A stretch of DNA of 64,000 nucleotides from Mucilaginibacter auburnensis (GCF_002797815.1 NZ_PGFJ01000002.1:868001-932000), one strand, 5' to 3'. Shown: positions 7,303 to 16,250, counted from the first letter of the stretch. The notes: generated from the sequence alone by a model not told the origin. Program-made: numbers and translations.

Positions 7303-8280
7303 ATGAAACATGTTTCCATATTAGTGCCTTACGAAGCGGTTCCGGCAGCAATTGTTGACCCACGTTATATGTTTACGACGGTAAACCAATTTTTGAAAAA
7401 CGCCGGACGTGAGCCTGCATTTAACGTTCAACTGGTTGGCTTGGATAAGCATGTACCTTTAACCGATGGGGTATTTTCTGTTAACACAAACGCCCTGTGC
7501 AACGAGGTTAATAAAACAGATATCATTATTATACCTGCACTTTCGGGCAATGTAAAGGCTGCCGTTGAGTTGAATAAGAGTTTTATTCCGTGGATAGTTG
7601 AGCAACACCATAAAGGAGCCGAGGTGGTTTCATTGTGCATTGGCGCATTTTTATTGGCAGCCACCGGTTTATTAAACGGTAAAGAATGTTCTACACACTG
7701 GCTATTTGCTAACGATTTCAGAGAAATGTTTCCGGATGTTACCTTAACTGATGGCAGTATTATAACTGAAGTTGATGGCTTGTATTCAAGCGGTGGAGCT
7801 TCTTCCTACTGGAACCTCTTACTACATTTAATTGAAAAGTACACCGGCCGCGAAATGTCTATTATGGCCAGTAAATTCTTTGCAATCGAAATTGACCGTA
7901 AAAGCCAATCACCATTTGTGATGTTTAACGGCCAGAAAAAGCACGAAGATGAGCCTATTAGAAAAGCTCAGGAGTTTATTGAGCAGAATGTAACCGAAAA
8001 GATATCGGTTGATGAGCTGGCCTCCCGCTTTGCCATTGGCACCAGGCACTTTGCCCGCAGATTTAAAAAAGCTACTAACAACACCCCTGCCGAATACATT
8101 CAGCGTGTAAAAATAGAAGCTGCAAAAAAACAGTTGGAAAACACCCGCAAAAATGTAAATGAGGTAATGTATGATATAGGATATATGGATGTAAAAACTT
8201 TCCGTACCGTATTTAAAAAGATCACCGGTTTATCGCCAATTGAATATCGGCACAAATACAACCGTAGCGCCGCGGTTTAG
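7303..8280 (+). CDS. GlxA-family transcriptional regulator (DJ-1/PfpI + AraC HTH)
   Basis: 325 aa with two domains. Residues 1-190 are a DJ-1/PfpI-like domain with the nucleophile-elbow pattern VVSLCIGAFLLAATGLL, including Cys at about 112; such domains in GlxA regulators are usually sensors, not enzymes. Residues about 220-320 are an AraC-type double helix-turn-helix: ISVDELASRFAIGTRHFARR for the first and NEVMYDIGYMDVKTFRTVF for the second, followed by GLSPIEYR. It is divergent from the doxX/ribD-like pair, which it may control. A strong bidirectional terminator follows. Confidence 0.92.
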   Translation: MKHVSILVPYEAVPAAIVDPRYMFTTVNQFLKNAGREPAFNVQLVGLDKHVPLTDGVFSVNTNALCNEVNKTDIIIIPALSGNVKAAVELNKSFIPWIVEQHHKGAEVVSLCIGAFLLAATGLLNGKECSTHWLFANDFREMFPDVTLTDGSIITEVDGLYSSGGASSYWNLLLHLIEKYTGREMSIMASKFFAIEIDRKSQSPFVMFNGQKKHEDEPIRKAQEFIEQNVTEKISVDELASRFAIGTRHFARRFKKATNNTPAEYIQRVKIEAAKKQLENTRKNVNEVMYDIGYMDVKTFRTVFKKITGLSPIEYRHKYNRSAAV

Positions 8281-8312
8281 CCGGACAATCAATACAAATA
8301 TTGTTTAAAAAC

Positions 8313-8347
8313 AACAAGGCCTGCTCAATTGAACAGGCCTTGTTTTA
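8313..8347. terminator. Bidirectional terminator between convergent genes
   Basis: AACAAGGCCTG (8313-8323) and CAGGCCTTGTT (8334-8344) form a perfect 11-bp stem. TTTTATTATA follows on plus; on minus the stem is followed by GTTTTTAAAC. It serves both the GlxA regulator and the lipoprotein gene ending at 8371. Confidence 0.85.
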
Positions 8348-8370
8348 TTATATCAAACTTTAAGTTCAGA

Positions 8371-9834
8371 TTACTTTACAGCACCTGGAGTGGTGTAAGG
8401 CAACGCTTGTGGGTTATATGATGCCCAACCAGCTGACCAATCAGTTGCTCCAAATGCACCTCTGAAAGTACCAGTTTTATCAAAAAATGCATCATTAAGT
8501 TTAGCGCTTGTCCAAACTGCTCCGGTTAAAGCTGTTGAACCGCTTACCTGAGTAAAGTTAGGAATACCTTGTCTGTTTAAAGAAGCTGTATTAGAAGCTA
8601 TATCGGCAGAGAATTTGTAAGGATCTGTATAGATAGCGCCTGCATACAAACTGTTGTTTATAGTGTTATTGTTAGCCACGCTGTTGATAAACGGAGTGAT
8701 AACATCTAAAATTGCAGTGGTAGTAGCTTTGATCACGTTTGATCCTGTTCCGATAATGATATTGTTAGCGAATACTGCTTTACCACTGGTTAAATTAACT
8801 GATGAAGAGTTAGCATCGCCAGCACCAGGAGCCTGATCATCAAAGAATATACCTTGAACATAACCTGAGAAAACAGAGTTAAGAATGCTGATAGAAGAAT
8901 TACGACGTATTTGAGCCGCGTGCTGGAAGTTAGCATTAATGCTTGGATTGCCAGAAGCTGCCTCACGTGGGCCTAAAATGGTCATGTTAGAAAATACAGC
9001 AGCTGTTTGAGGTGCTTTGTTATCGCCAGCGCTGTTGTTATCAGATTCAAAACCGTTTGAACCAGATACGTCGGCGGTAGCAGCTAAACGCTGAGCTAAA
9101 CCAAACTGAACGTTACCAGAGAAACCATAATCTGTATCAAAATCATCATCCCAGCTGTCAATAGCCAATAAGTGTTTACAGTTTACAGTACCGCCAAACC
9201 ATTCAAAAGCGTCGTCGCCAGAGCGGTAAACTTCTACATAATCAATAGTAGTACCAGAACCAACGCTACCAAAAGTTAAGCCGTTGATCTCGTTATCCGG
9301 GCTAAGTGCAATACCTGCATACTCAATACGCACATATTTCATAGTACCTGAGTTATCCGCAGCGTCTGTACCGCCATATTTACCTTTATCAGTAGCATCA
9401 GAAATACCTTCAATTGAAATGCTTGGGCCTTGGTTGTTTGGCGCTTTACCTAAAAGGATAACACCACCCCAATCACCTTGAGCACGACCACCTGAAGCAA
9501 CATTTGAAGTGAAAACAATTGGCTTATCAACAGTACCTACTGCCATAATTTTTGCGCCGCGGGTAATAATTAAAGCGCCTTTAGAAGCTTTGTCGCCTTT
9601 AATGATTGTACCAGGCTCAATAGTTAAAGTTGCATTGTTGGTTACAAAAATGTTACCTTTTAAAAGGTATATTTTGTCTGCAGTCCATGTTGTATTAGCT
9701 GTTACGTCAGCAGAAACGGTTACTGTAGATTCTGCCGCAGGTGGATTAACAATCACACTGTCATCGTTTGATTTTGAGCAGCTTGCTAAAAGCAACCCAA
9801 CACCCACAACTGTCATTAATAAAAAGTTTTTCAT
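8371..9834 (-). CDS. Beta-helix-like surface or periplasmic lipoprotein paired with a TonB receptor
   Basis: 487 aa. The signal peptide ends in LLLASCSKSNDD, a clear lipobox (LASC) with Cys at about 19. The body is rich in G, N, S, T and short strands (ATLTIEPGTIIKGDK, SSISILNSVFSGYVQGI), as in parallel beta-helix proteins. It has no obvious catalytic motif. Acidic clusters (SWDDDFDTDYG) could bind a metal or phosphate. It lies 124 bp downstream of the TonB-dependent receptor on the same strand, so the two probably work together, but the ligand cannot be told from sequence. Confidence 0.7.
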   Translation of the reverse strand: MKNFLLMTVVGVGLLLASCSKSNDDSVIVNPPAAESTVTVSADVTANTTWTADKIYLLKGNIFVTNNATLTIEPGTIIKGDKASKGALIITRGAKIMAVGTVDKPIVFTSNVASGGRAQGDWGGVILLGKAPNNQGPSISIEGISDATDKGKYGGTDAADNSGTMKYVRIEYAGIALSPDNEINGLTFGSVGSGTTIDYVEVYRSGDDAFEWFGGTVNCKHLLAIDSWDDDFDTDYGFSGNVQFGLAQRLAATADVSGSNGFESDNNSAGDNKAPQTAAVFSNMTILGPREAASGNPSINANFQHAAQIRRNSSISILNSVFSGYVQGIFFDDQAPGAGDANSSSVNLTSGKAVFANNIIIGTGSNVIKATTTAILDVITPFINSVANNNTINNSLYAGAIYTDPYKFSADIASNTASLNRQGIPNFTQVSGSTALTGAVWTSAKLNDAFFDKTGTFRGAFGATDWSAGWASYNPQALPYTTPGAVK

Positions 9835-9958
9835 GTTACGTTATTCTTTTTTTTCTGTTTACTTGTCGCCAAAGTAAGGCAAGGCAATTGAACTGAATGT
9901 TATAGATAATTTAAATAAATATTAAATAGTTGAATGTTTAGTTAACATTTGATTAACA

Positions 9959-12757
9959 CTAAAGCGTGTAGCTAAACGTAAACGAGTAGTTGCTGCCTGG
10001 TTTGTAGCTGCTTTGTGTAAAGTCGCCATTTTGAGGATCGTACTTTTTGTTTTTGTTTATATCATAGTAAAAAGTAGCGTTCTGATTCAATATATCGCCT
10101 GCATTTAGTTTTAGTTCACCTTTGTTCTTAAATACCTTTATACCTAATTGCATATCCAACACGTTTCTTGGAGCTTCCCAAATGCCTTCATATTGCGCGC
10201 CAGCAGCAACAGAAAGCCTGCGGCCTACACGGTTAAAAAGGGCGTTGAACGTAAACTTATTGTCAAGGAATGTGTGCTGCAAACCAGCGTTTATTACATA
10301 AGGGGCCTGACCAACCAACGGACGCTCTTTCTCTTTAAATGTTAAACCAACATTAGGGTTAACCGCGTTTGATTTAATTATGGCCACATTGGTATAAGCT
10401 GTAGTATTCTTAAAGAAATCGTTCTCAATTATAAAATCAAGAGATTTTCTAACTTCCATCTCAATACCGTATACATCCGCTTTGCTTGAGTTAAAGTATC
10501 TGATCTGACGGGTTGATGAAGCAGCATCATCATTATACGTTTCTATAGCGTTTTTGAACTTTTTGTAAAAACCGGATACTGACAGCACCTGTCCTGCCGA
10601 TGGATAAAATTCCAATCGTAAGTCAATATTGTCAATTGATGACCTTTTCAGATTAGGATCACCCACTATAGTAGCCAATATCTCATAATCATAATATTGA
10701 GATCTTGCCAACTCCCTGAATTCTGGTCTGGCCAGTGTGCGGGAATATGAAGCTCTGATGTTGGTTTTCTCAGTTAAGCTATAGGTTAAGTTAGCAGATG
10801 GTAATACATCCACATAATTTTGCTTAGCCTTACCTGCCGGATCATTATCTTTTGTAGCCAGGTTCAGATTAAATTGCTCAACACGTGCACCCCAAACTAA
10901 ACGTAGGTTTTTGCCTATCTTATTATCTAACATAGCGTAGCCCGCATTAGTGGTTGAATTAGCAGTGTAAGAGTCAATTGATGAAGCGATTTCGTCTAAC
11001 CTGTAAGCTCCTTTATTGATCAGATCTGGCGAAAATAACTGATCTAAAGGCAGTTGCCTAACATCATTAGGCTCAATGTTCGGATTGCTGGTGTTAAGTA
11101 CCGCACCTAAAAAACGCGCGTTAAATGTTCTGTTACGATACAGTGAAGTTAAACCTGTTTTGAATGATGCATTTTGTTTGAACATTTTAACAGGTAAGGT
11201 AAAGTTCAATGCCCCGGAAAAATCATTCTCGTTAAGCCTTGAGAAAAGCGTTGTATTATCTTTACCTAAAGTGGTTACGTTGGCATAGAAAGGACCATTA
11301 CCGTGAAAAGGACCATTGTAGCTTATCTTACGCTGATTTGGCTGATCATTAAGTACATTATTGTAACTTACATTCCAGTTAATTTTTGCGCCTTTCTCGC
11401 TCACCGGGTGGTTACCTTCAAGTGTAGATTTGAATAGTGCTTTTTGAAGAAGATCAAATGCAAAATATCTTATGTCAGCGGTCGCGTTGTCATTTGTACC
11501 TGCCCTTTGCAAAAACTGATCATCATATATACGGTTGTATACGTTTTTAAAAGTGATTTTGCTTTTACCGAATGAATAACCTAAATTAAACAAGGCACCT
11601 ACGTTGGTTGAGAACTTGTAAACGTTATCGCGGTAATGGTTGTTATAGTCGTCGCGTAATACTTCGTTCTGAATATTCTGAGAGTTTCTGTAGGTTAAAG
11701 CAAATATAGCACCCAACCTGTTACCGCTATTTGCAAAATCTTTAACCTTACCTATTGTAAACTGGTAGTTCTGGGTAGGTAAAGCTGTACCGTTGTATAT
11801 GGTAAAATTACGCTTAGGTAAAAATCTCAATAACGCAACTCTGTTTTGCTCAGGACTTAAGCCATTAGCAATTTGTGCTGAACTTGGTATTCCCGAAGCC
11901 AATTTTTTATCGCCATTATCAAAACCAAAGTAGTCTGTAACGTTACGTGGGCCACTTTTAAAATTTTTAAAAGTTGAAGCAGTATTATAACCGCCACCAA
12001 TACTAAATGACAGGAAATTTTGATCAGGGATATCTTTAGTAGCTATATTTATCAAGCCACCTGCAAAATCGCCAGGCATATCCGGCGATGCTGTTTTAGT
12101 TATGGTTAATGCCTCAACAAGATTAGATGGCACAATATCAAATGAGAACGCCTTGCGGTTAGGCTCTGTACTTGGCAACCATGCACCATCAAGCGTGGCC
12201 GTGTTATATCTGTCGCTCAAACCACGTACAACAACAAATTTGTTATCCTGTACGGTTGCACCGCTAACGCGTTTCAAAACATCGGCAGTATTCCTGTCCG
12301 GTGAACGCCTGATGGCTTCTGATGATACACCATCTGATATAGAAACCGCATTTTTTTGCTGTGCATATAAAGATGCAACTGATGCCTGGCGGAAAGTTGC
12401 TTTAACCACAACTTCATTAAGGGCCTGCGTAGCCGCTTCTGACATGATGACGTCAAGGTTGGTAACCTGGCCGGCTTTCACCTCCACATCCGATATTGAT
12501 TTACTTTGATAACCAATGTACTTTACCGTTAAGGTATACCTTCCCGGTGTTAAGCCGGAAAGAATGTACTTGCCATCAACATCGGCAGCAGCCCCTTTTG
12601 AGGTTCCGTCAATACTTACGGTAGCCCCAATTAACGTTTCACCTGTTTTTTGGTCGGTTATTTTACCAGATATCTTCCCGGCTTCCTGAGCGAAAAGACT
12701 TAAGTTGACTATAAGAGTTGTTAAAACTGTTAGTAGTAGATTTTTTGCTTTCAACAT
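9959..12757 (-). CDS. TonB-dependent receptor with carboxypeptidase-like N-terminal domain
   Basis: 932 aa from the ATG at 12757 (MLKAKNLLLTVL); a longer start at 12790 lacks support. Order: signal peptide ending LSLFAQ, a CarboxypepD_reg-like beta-sandwich (GKISGKITDQKTGETLIGAT, residues about 25-110), a plug domain (SDGVSSEAIRRSPDRNTADV to MPGDFAGGLINIATKD, about 135-240), then a 22-strand beta-barrel ending SYNFTFSYTL-like (YSFTFSYTL) with a C-terminal aromatic/hydrophobic residue. It imports an unknown ligand across the outer membrane using TonB/ExbBD energy. A TTG-N17-TAATTTTG promoter lies just upstream. The beta-helix lipoprotein is its downstream partner. Confidence 0.93.
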   Translation of the reverse strand: MLKAKNLLLTVLTTLIVNLSLFAQEAGKISGKITDQKTGETLIGATVSIDGTSKGAAADVDGKYILSGLTPGRYTLTVKYIGYQSKSISDVEVKAGQVTNLDVIMSEAATQALNEVVVKATFRQASVASLYAQQKNAVSISDGVSSEAIRRSPDRNTADVLKRVSGATVQDNKFVVVRGLSDRYNTATLDGAWLPSTEPNRKAFSFDIVPSNLVEALTITKTASPDMPGDFAGGLINIATKDIPDQNFLSFSIGGGYNTASTFKNFKSGPRNVTDYFGFDNGDKKLASGIPSSAQIANGLSPEQNRVALLRFLPKRNFTIYNGTALPTQNYQFTIGKVKDFANSGNRLGAIFALTYRNSQNIQNEVLRDDYNNHYRDNVYKFSTNVGALFNLGYSFGKSKITFKNVYNRIYDDQFLQRAGTNDNATADIRYFAFDLLQKALFKSTLEGNHPVSEKGAKINWNVSYNNVLNDQPNQRKISYNGPFHGNGPFYANVTTLGKDNTTLFSRLNENDFSGALNFTLPVKMFKQNASFKTGLTSLYRNRTFNARFLGAVLNTSNPNIEPNDVRQLPLDQLFSPDLINKGAYRLDEIASSIDSYTANSTTNAGYAMLDNKIGKNLRLVWGARVEQFNLNLATKDNDPAGKAKQNYVDVLPSANLTYSLTEKTNIRASYSRTLARPEFRELARSQYYDYEILATIVGDPNLKRSSIDNIDLRLEFYPSAGQVLSVSGFYKKFKNAIETYNDDAASSTRQIRYFNSSKADVYGIEMEVRKSLDFIIENDFFKNTTAYTNVAIIKSNAVNPNVGLTFKEKERPLVGQAPYVINAGLQHTFLDNKFTFNALFNRVGRRLSVAAGAQYEGIWEAPRNVLDMQLGIKVFKNKGELKLNAGDILNQNATFYYDINKNKKYDPQNGDFTQSSYKPGSNYSFTFSYTL

Positions 12758-12775
12758 AATACTTAATGATGGTGG

Positions 12776-12803
12776 CAAAATTACCGGCACACCATTAAGC
12801 CAA
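12776..12803 (-). promoter_or_regulatory. Promoter of the TonB-receptor operon
   Basis: On the minus strand TTG (12801-12803), a 17-bp spacer and TAATTTTG (12776-12783) match the Bacteroidota consensus TTG-N17-23-TAnnTTTG. The predicted start near 12770 leaves a 5' leader of about 12 nt. Confidence 0.5.
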
Positions 12804-13201
12804 TGTTAAGCGCAGATTATCAAATATGAAGTTTTAGCGCAGTTTCAGCATTATTACAGAGCGGATTTTTGACTGAATTTAGCAGGTCAATTAAATAGAT
12901 AAATATTTTATTTTCAGCAAATTAACTACAAATACATACCTATGTTTATATTAATTTTTAGAAAGAGATTATACAAACCGGTTAATAATTTGCGTATTAG
13001 GAAAATGTAACATTTTATTAATTGTAGTCATTTTATCCTAACTTTTAATTAACACATTTTCTTCTTTACTGATCAGGTAAAACCATCAGTGAAGGCTGTA
13101 ATGTTTTATAAAAATAATTTATAACCAATTAAACCGTTTTGCATTTCATAGTCTATAGTATATGGCAGCTTTGCTGCCGGCTTTGAAATTTTTAAACAAT
13201 T
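12804..13201. other. Intergenic region between divergent genes
   Basis: About 400 bp of AT-rich sequence with no ORF. It must carry the promoter of the Gly-rich gene at 13202, but no clear TAnnTTTG was found. A small perfect hairpin, GGCAGC-TTT-GCTGCC (13164-13178), lies in the predicted leader 24 bp before the start and could affect translation. The 7-mer AGCGCAG occurs twice around 12809-12842. Nothing else recognised. Confidence 0.5.
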
Positions 13202-14305
13202 ATGAAAAGGATATCTCAATATGTAGCAATGGCCGTTTTTAGCGGCTTGTTGTGTGTGGCATTGGCTCAACCTGCAGATGCTCAACGCCGTGGTGTTGGT
13301 GGTGGTGGCGGCGGTGGCGGCTTCTCACGTGGCGGTGGAGGGGGCGGCGGCGGCTTTAGCCGTGGCGGTGGTTTTTCGGCACCCGCACCTCGATCAAACG
13401 GTGGCGATTTCTCAGGGGGACGCAGAGGGATGGATGGTGGCTTTAACCGCGATATGTCAAGAGGACAGCAGCCTAACATAGCCCCGCGTTCTAACAACAT
13501 GTCTTCTGACGCGCGCCGTGGATTATTTGGTGGTAACATGGGCAGCCGTCAGCCTAATGGTGTTTCGCCACGTGCCAATAACAGCTTTTATGGTAACACA
13601 AGGCGTGGTACCACAAGCCCTAACCTTACCACAGGCAGCGGTGGTTTTTACAGAGGGAACCGTTATTACCCTGGTCGGGTAGTGTATGGCAACCGTTACT
13701 ATGGCGGTAACCGCTACTACGGAAACGTTTATGGCCCTTGGGGACGCTACGGCGGTTTTTATTTTAACCGTGGTTTTTACAGCAGTTTGTATTATCCACG
13801 CCTTGGTTTTAGCATAGGCGTATTGCCTTACGGTTATTATCCGTTTTACTGGGGTGGCTCACAGTTTTACATGAGCGGTGGCTACTTCTATCAGTATAAT
13901 AATAACCAGTACACTGTTGTTGAACCACCATTGGGTGCCGCGCTTACTCAATTGCCTGATGGCGCTGAGCCGATCACTATCAACGGCGAGCAGTACTATG
14001 AGCTGAATGGTGTATACTATCAACCTGTTACCCGCGACGACGGCAGTATGGTGTATGAAGTGGTAGGTAAAGATGGTCAGTTGGAAACCGGCAGTGGATA
14101 CAATGAGGTACTCCCTCCTACCATACCCGAAGCTAACGTAGGTGAGATAGTTACTACGCTGCCACCTGATACCCGTAAGGTAAACTTGAATGGTGAAACC
14201 TACTTTGTATCACCAGATCAGTACTATTACCAGGAATTACCTTCAGATAATGGTACTAAAACCTATAAAGTTGTAGCCGTTCCTATTATTGAGCCCGGCA
14301 ACTAA
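13202..14305 (+). CDS. DUF6515-like Gly/Tyr-rich secreted protein
   Basis: 367 aa. The signal peptide ends ALAQPADAQ. Residues about 30-75 are glycine runs broken by SRGG, followed by an N/G/R-rich linker and a Tyr-rich stretch (GNRYYGGNRYYGNVYG). The core around residue 200 (LGFSIGVLPYGYYPFYWGG) and EQYYELNGVYYQPVTRDDG at about 260 match the DUF6515 pattern. The latter motif recurs at about 345 (ETYFVSPDQYYYQELPSDNG), so the C-terminus holds two copies of a Y-x-V repeat. Probably an extracellular or surface structural protein; role unknown. Confidence 0.7.
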   Translation: MKRISQYVAMAVFSGLLCVALAQPADAQRRGVGGGGGGGGFSRGGGGGGGGFSRGGGFSAPAPRSNGGDFSGGRRGMDGGFNRDMSRGQQPNIAPRSNNMSSDARRGLFGGNMGSRQPNGVSPRANNSFYGNTRRGTTSPNLTTGSGGFYRGNRYYPGRVVYGNRYYGGNRYYGNVYGPWGRYGGFYFNRGFYSSLYYPRLGFSIGVLPYGYYPFYWGGSQFYMSGGYFYQYNNNQYTVVEPPLGAALTQLPDGAEPITINGEQYYELNGVYYQPVTRDDGSMVYEVVGKDGQLETGSGYNEVLPPTIPEANVGEIVTTLPPDTRKVNLNGETYFVSPDQYYYQELPSDNGTKTYKVVAVPIIEPGN

Positions 14306-14694
14306 TATTATTTATTATCTGTCTTCAGAAGGCTGCCTCCGGGTGGCCCTTTGTTGTTTAGGGGCTATTGGTAGCCGCATGTTTGTTACATGAGAATAGA
14401 TGTAATGGCTGTAACGAGTTTAGGTCGTAAACTATTCATTTTCAGCAATTTAATGTCTTAACCTGAAACAAGATGCAACAACTTTTACGTCAGATAAATT
14501 AAGTTCAAAATAAAATTAAAATACTGACTGACAGACAATTGAAAAACCACTGCTTTTAGCACTTTCGATGTAACACTTTTGGGCTTTGTCATGGTATTGG
14601 TTTACAATTTTGTTGAGACAGCCGTTACTCCACCAGTTGCAATAATTTCACTAACTTTAACAACAAGACACACCTAACCACATCGATACTCCTA
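14306..14694. other. 389-bp intergenic region, mostly featureless
   Basis: Apart from a probable terminator at its left end the region is AT-rich, with no ORF or recognised RNA. No clear promoter box of the TAnnTTTG type was found for the downstream gene at 14695. Confidence 0.5.
14331..14358 (+). terminator. Probable terminator of the Gly-rich gene
   Basis: GGCTGCC (14331-14337) pairs with GGTGGCC (14342-14348) through two G-T wobbles around loop TCCG, followed by CTTTGTTGTTT. The stem is short, so this is tentative. Confidence 0.45.
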
Positions 14695-15351
14695 ATGAAA
14701 AAACTCTTTCTTCTTATCCTGTTTCCTTTAATGAGTGCATTATGCTCATATGGTCAAATGCGATTATTAAATTCGGTTAATGATAAGGTAAAGACTTTGA
14801 AGCAAGCAGGAGTAGATACAATTGTAACCTATCACCCTTATTGTGTAGGCTGTATTCTCATCGGAATATCAGGACCAGACACGTGCTTCCAAAACATACG
14901 TCAATACGTTATCTGGAAACATAAAGGCGAAGGCTACGTACAGCTTTTCGATGAGTGTTATAAATATCAGCCTCAAAAAGGAGCTGATGGGTTTATTGCA
15001 ATATTGAGTAAAAATGCCGCTTTAATAGTTAAGGAAAAAATATTACCGGTTGAGATTGAAAAGAAAGCCAAGGGTAAAGTTGAAAAATTCACTATTTTGA
15101 TAGATCACTCCGATCATCGGGATTTTATATTTTACTTAAACGGTAAAATGGTAGAAAAACGAATAGATCTATTTGAATTGGATTCCAGATGGGAGGATGA
15201 TAACTTTTGGTCAAAAAACCAACCATCTACTCCTCCACCCGGCAAAGCCGTAAACATAAATTACGCTAAAAACCAAAAAACCTATTTAAAGAAATTAGTT
15301 GATCTGGCAGAGCAGGAAATTGAGAAAATGAAGTTTGAAAAAGCACCTTAA
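14695..15351 (+). CDS. Hypothetical secreted protein
   Basis: 218 aa. The signal peptide is clear (LFLLILFPLMSALCSYGQ). Mature features: a CVGC pair (YHPYCVGCILIG) and two further Cys (DTCF, DECY), which could form disulfides; a lysine-rich second half; and a proline patch (QPSTPPPGKAV) before a C-terminal helix (LKKLVDLAEQEIEKMKFEK). I recognise no family. The gene stands alone between Gly-rich and lolA genes in AT-rich flanks, and its 3' end is followed within 10 bp by the duplicated lolA end and a palindromic element. Confidence 0.6.
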   Translation: MKKLFLLILFPLMSALCSYGQMRLLNSVNDKVKTLKQAGVDTIVTYHPYCVGCILIGISGPDTCFQNIRQYVIWKHKGEGYVQLFDECYKYQPQKGADGFIAILSKNAALIVKEKILPVEIEKKAKGKVEKFTILIDHSDHRDFIFYLNGKMVEKRIDLFELDSRWEDDNFWSKNQPSTPPPGKAVNINYAKNQKTYLKKLVDLAEQEIEKMKFEKAP

Positions 15352-15357
15352 CACCCC

Positions 15358-15446
15358 ACCTCAAATCAACCCCGCTGTTCGAAGTCTCCGACTTCGAACC
15401 CATATGCGTGCAGTCTCTGACTACACAAAACTACCTCAAATCAACC
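15358..15446. repeat. Double-hairpin palindromic element flanked by a 14-bp direct repeat
   Basis: ACCTCAAATCAACC occurs at 15358-15371 and again at 15433-15446; the second copy is the lolA 3' end, abutting its stop codon at 15431-15433. Between them are two hairpins: GTTCGAAGTC-TCC-GACTTCGAAC (15377-15399, perfect) and GTGCAGTC-TCT-GACTACAC (one mismatch), sharing the core AGTCTCYGACT. The layout is that of a small non-autonomous (REP/MITE-like) insertion. Confidence 0.6.
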
Positions 15447-16105
15447 ACCTCAACACCAGGATGCGCTTTAGCATCAAAAGCAAAGGTGCTTTCGGTAGCG
15501 GGGGCGTTGGGCGTAATGGTGCGCAGCTGGTAGATATACTTACCTCCACCATTATCAAATAAAGTAGCGCTATAGATCTGGCGGGTTGTTTTGTCAATAG
15601 CCAGGCGTATTTTAAAGAAAGGCGATTTGCTATCTTCCGGTGTCAGATCAACCATTTGGTATAGCTTACCGCCAATTTTCTGCGTACCTGTAAAAAGATA
15701 TTTATAGCCTTTTTGGTAAAGGGTGAATAACTGTGCCGGGTTAAAGCTGTCGTTATTTTTATTAGCATCAGCCACCTGCACCTCTTTTTCGGCTTTCAGG
15801 TAGGTCCACTGCGTTTTACCGTTGTTGATTATTTCCTGCTGTACATCGGCAGAAGCACCAACTTTAAATAAAGTTATCTTAAACTTATTGGCTTTCGGCT
15901 GGGTGATAAGGGTTCCGTTTTGGCTTTGCTTTACGCCTGCCTGCTGGTTATCAACGGTAAAAGTAAAATCTGTTTTAATGGTGTTGTAAACCTTGTATTT
16001 TGCAGCTACAGCATCAAGTATCTTTTTAGCCTCGGCATCTTTTTGCGCGAATGCACTAACCGACGACAATACCAATGCTGTGTATAGTACTATTTTCTTT
16101 ATCAT
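15431..16105 (-). CDS. LolA-family outer-membrane lipoprotein carrier protein
   Basis: 224 aa. The signal peptide (LVLSSVSAFAQ) is followed by the LolA-type half-barrel: AKKILDAVAAKYKVYNTIKT, DFTFTVDNQQ, GTLITQPKANKFKITL and FFKIRLAIDKTTRQIYSATL. LolA shuttles lipoproteins from the LolCDE complex to the outer membrane. It lies downstream of ftsK on the same strand (145 bp), an arrangement common in Bacteroidota. The stop codon and last three codons form part of a 14-bp direct repeat beside a palindromic element. Confidence 0.85.
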   Translation of the reverse strand: MIKKIVLYTALVLSSVSAFAQKDAEAKKILDAVAAKYKVYNTIKTDFTFTVDNQQAGVKQSQNGTLITQPKANKFKITLFKVGASADVQQEIINNGKTQWTYLKAEKEVQVADANKNNDSFNPAQLFTLYQKGYKYLFTGTQKIGGKLYQMVDLTPEDSKSPFFKIRLAIDKTTRQIYSATLFDNGGGKYIYQLRTITPNAPATESTFAFDAKAHPGVEVVDLR

Positions 16106-16201
16106 ATACTTCTGACTGTTTTTTATGGGAAACGTTTATTGGGCGGGTGTGTTTTTAAAACAAGTATCGAAGCGTTACAATGGCGGATCAACCCCTCCCT
16201 A

Positions 16202-16217
16202 CCCTCCCGAGGGAGGG
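16202..16217. repeat. GC-rich palindrome between ftsK and lolA
   Basis: CCCTCCC-GA-GGGAGGG is a perfect 7-bp palindrome within a pyrimidine-rich stretch (ACCCCTCCCTACC before it). It lies in the gap between co-directional ftsK and lolA. It resembles REP-like repeats of this group rather than a terminator, since no T-run follows. Confidence 0.5.
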
Positions 16218-16250
16218 ATTCCCTTGTCGTATTGAAAACCCTATAGGCTA

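Noticed and set aside
15335-15562. 75-codon plus-strand open frame over the palindromic element
   Set aside because: It is antisense to lolA and runs through the inserted hairpins, so it is unlikely to encode a protein.
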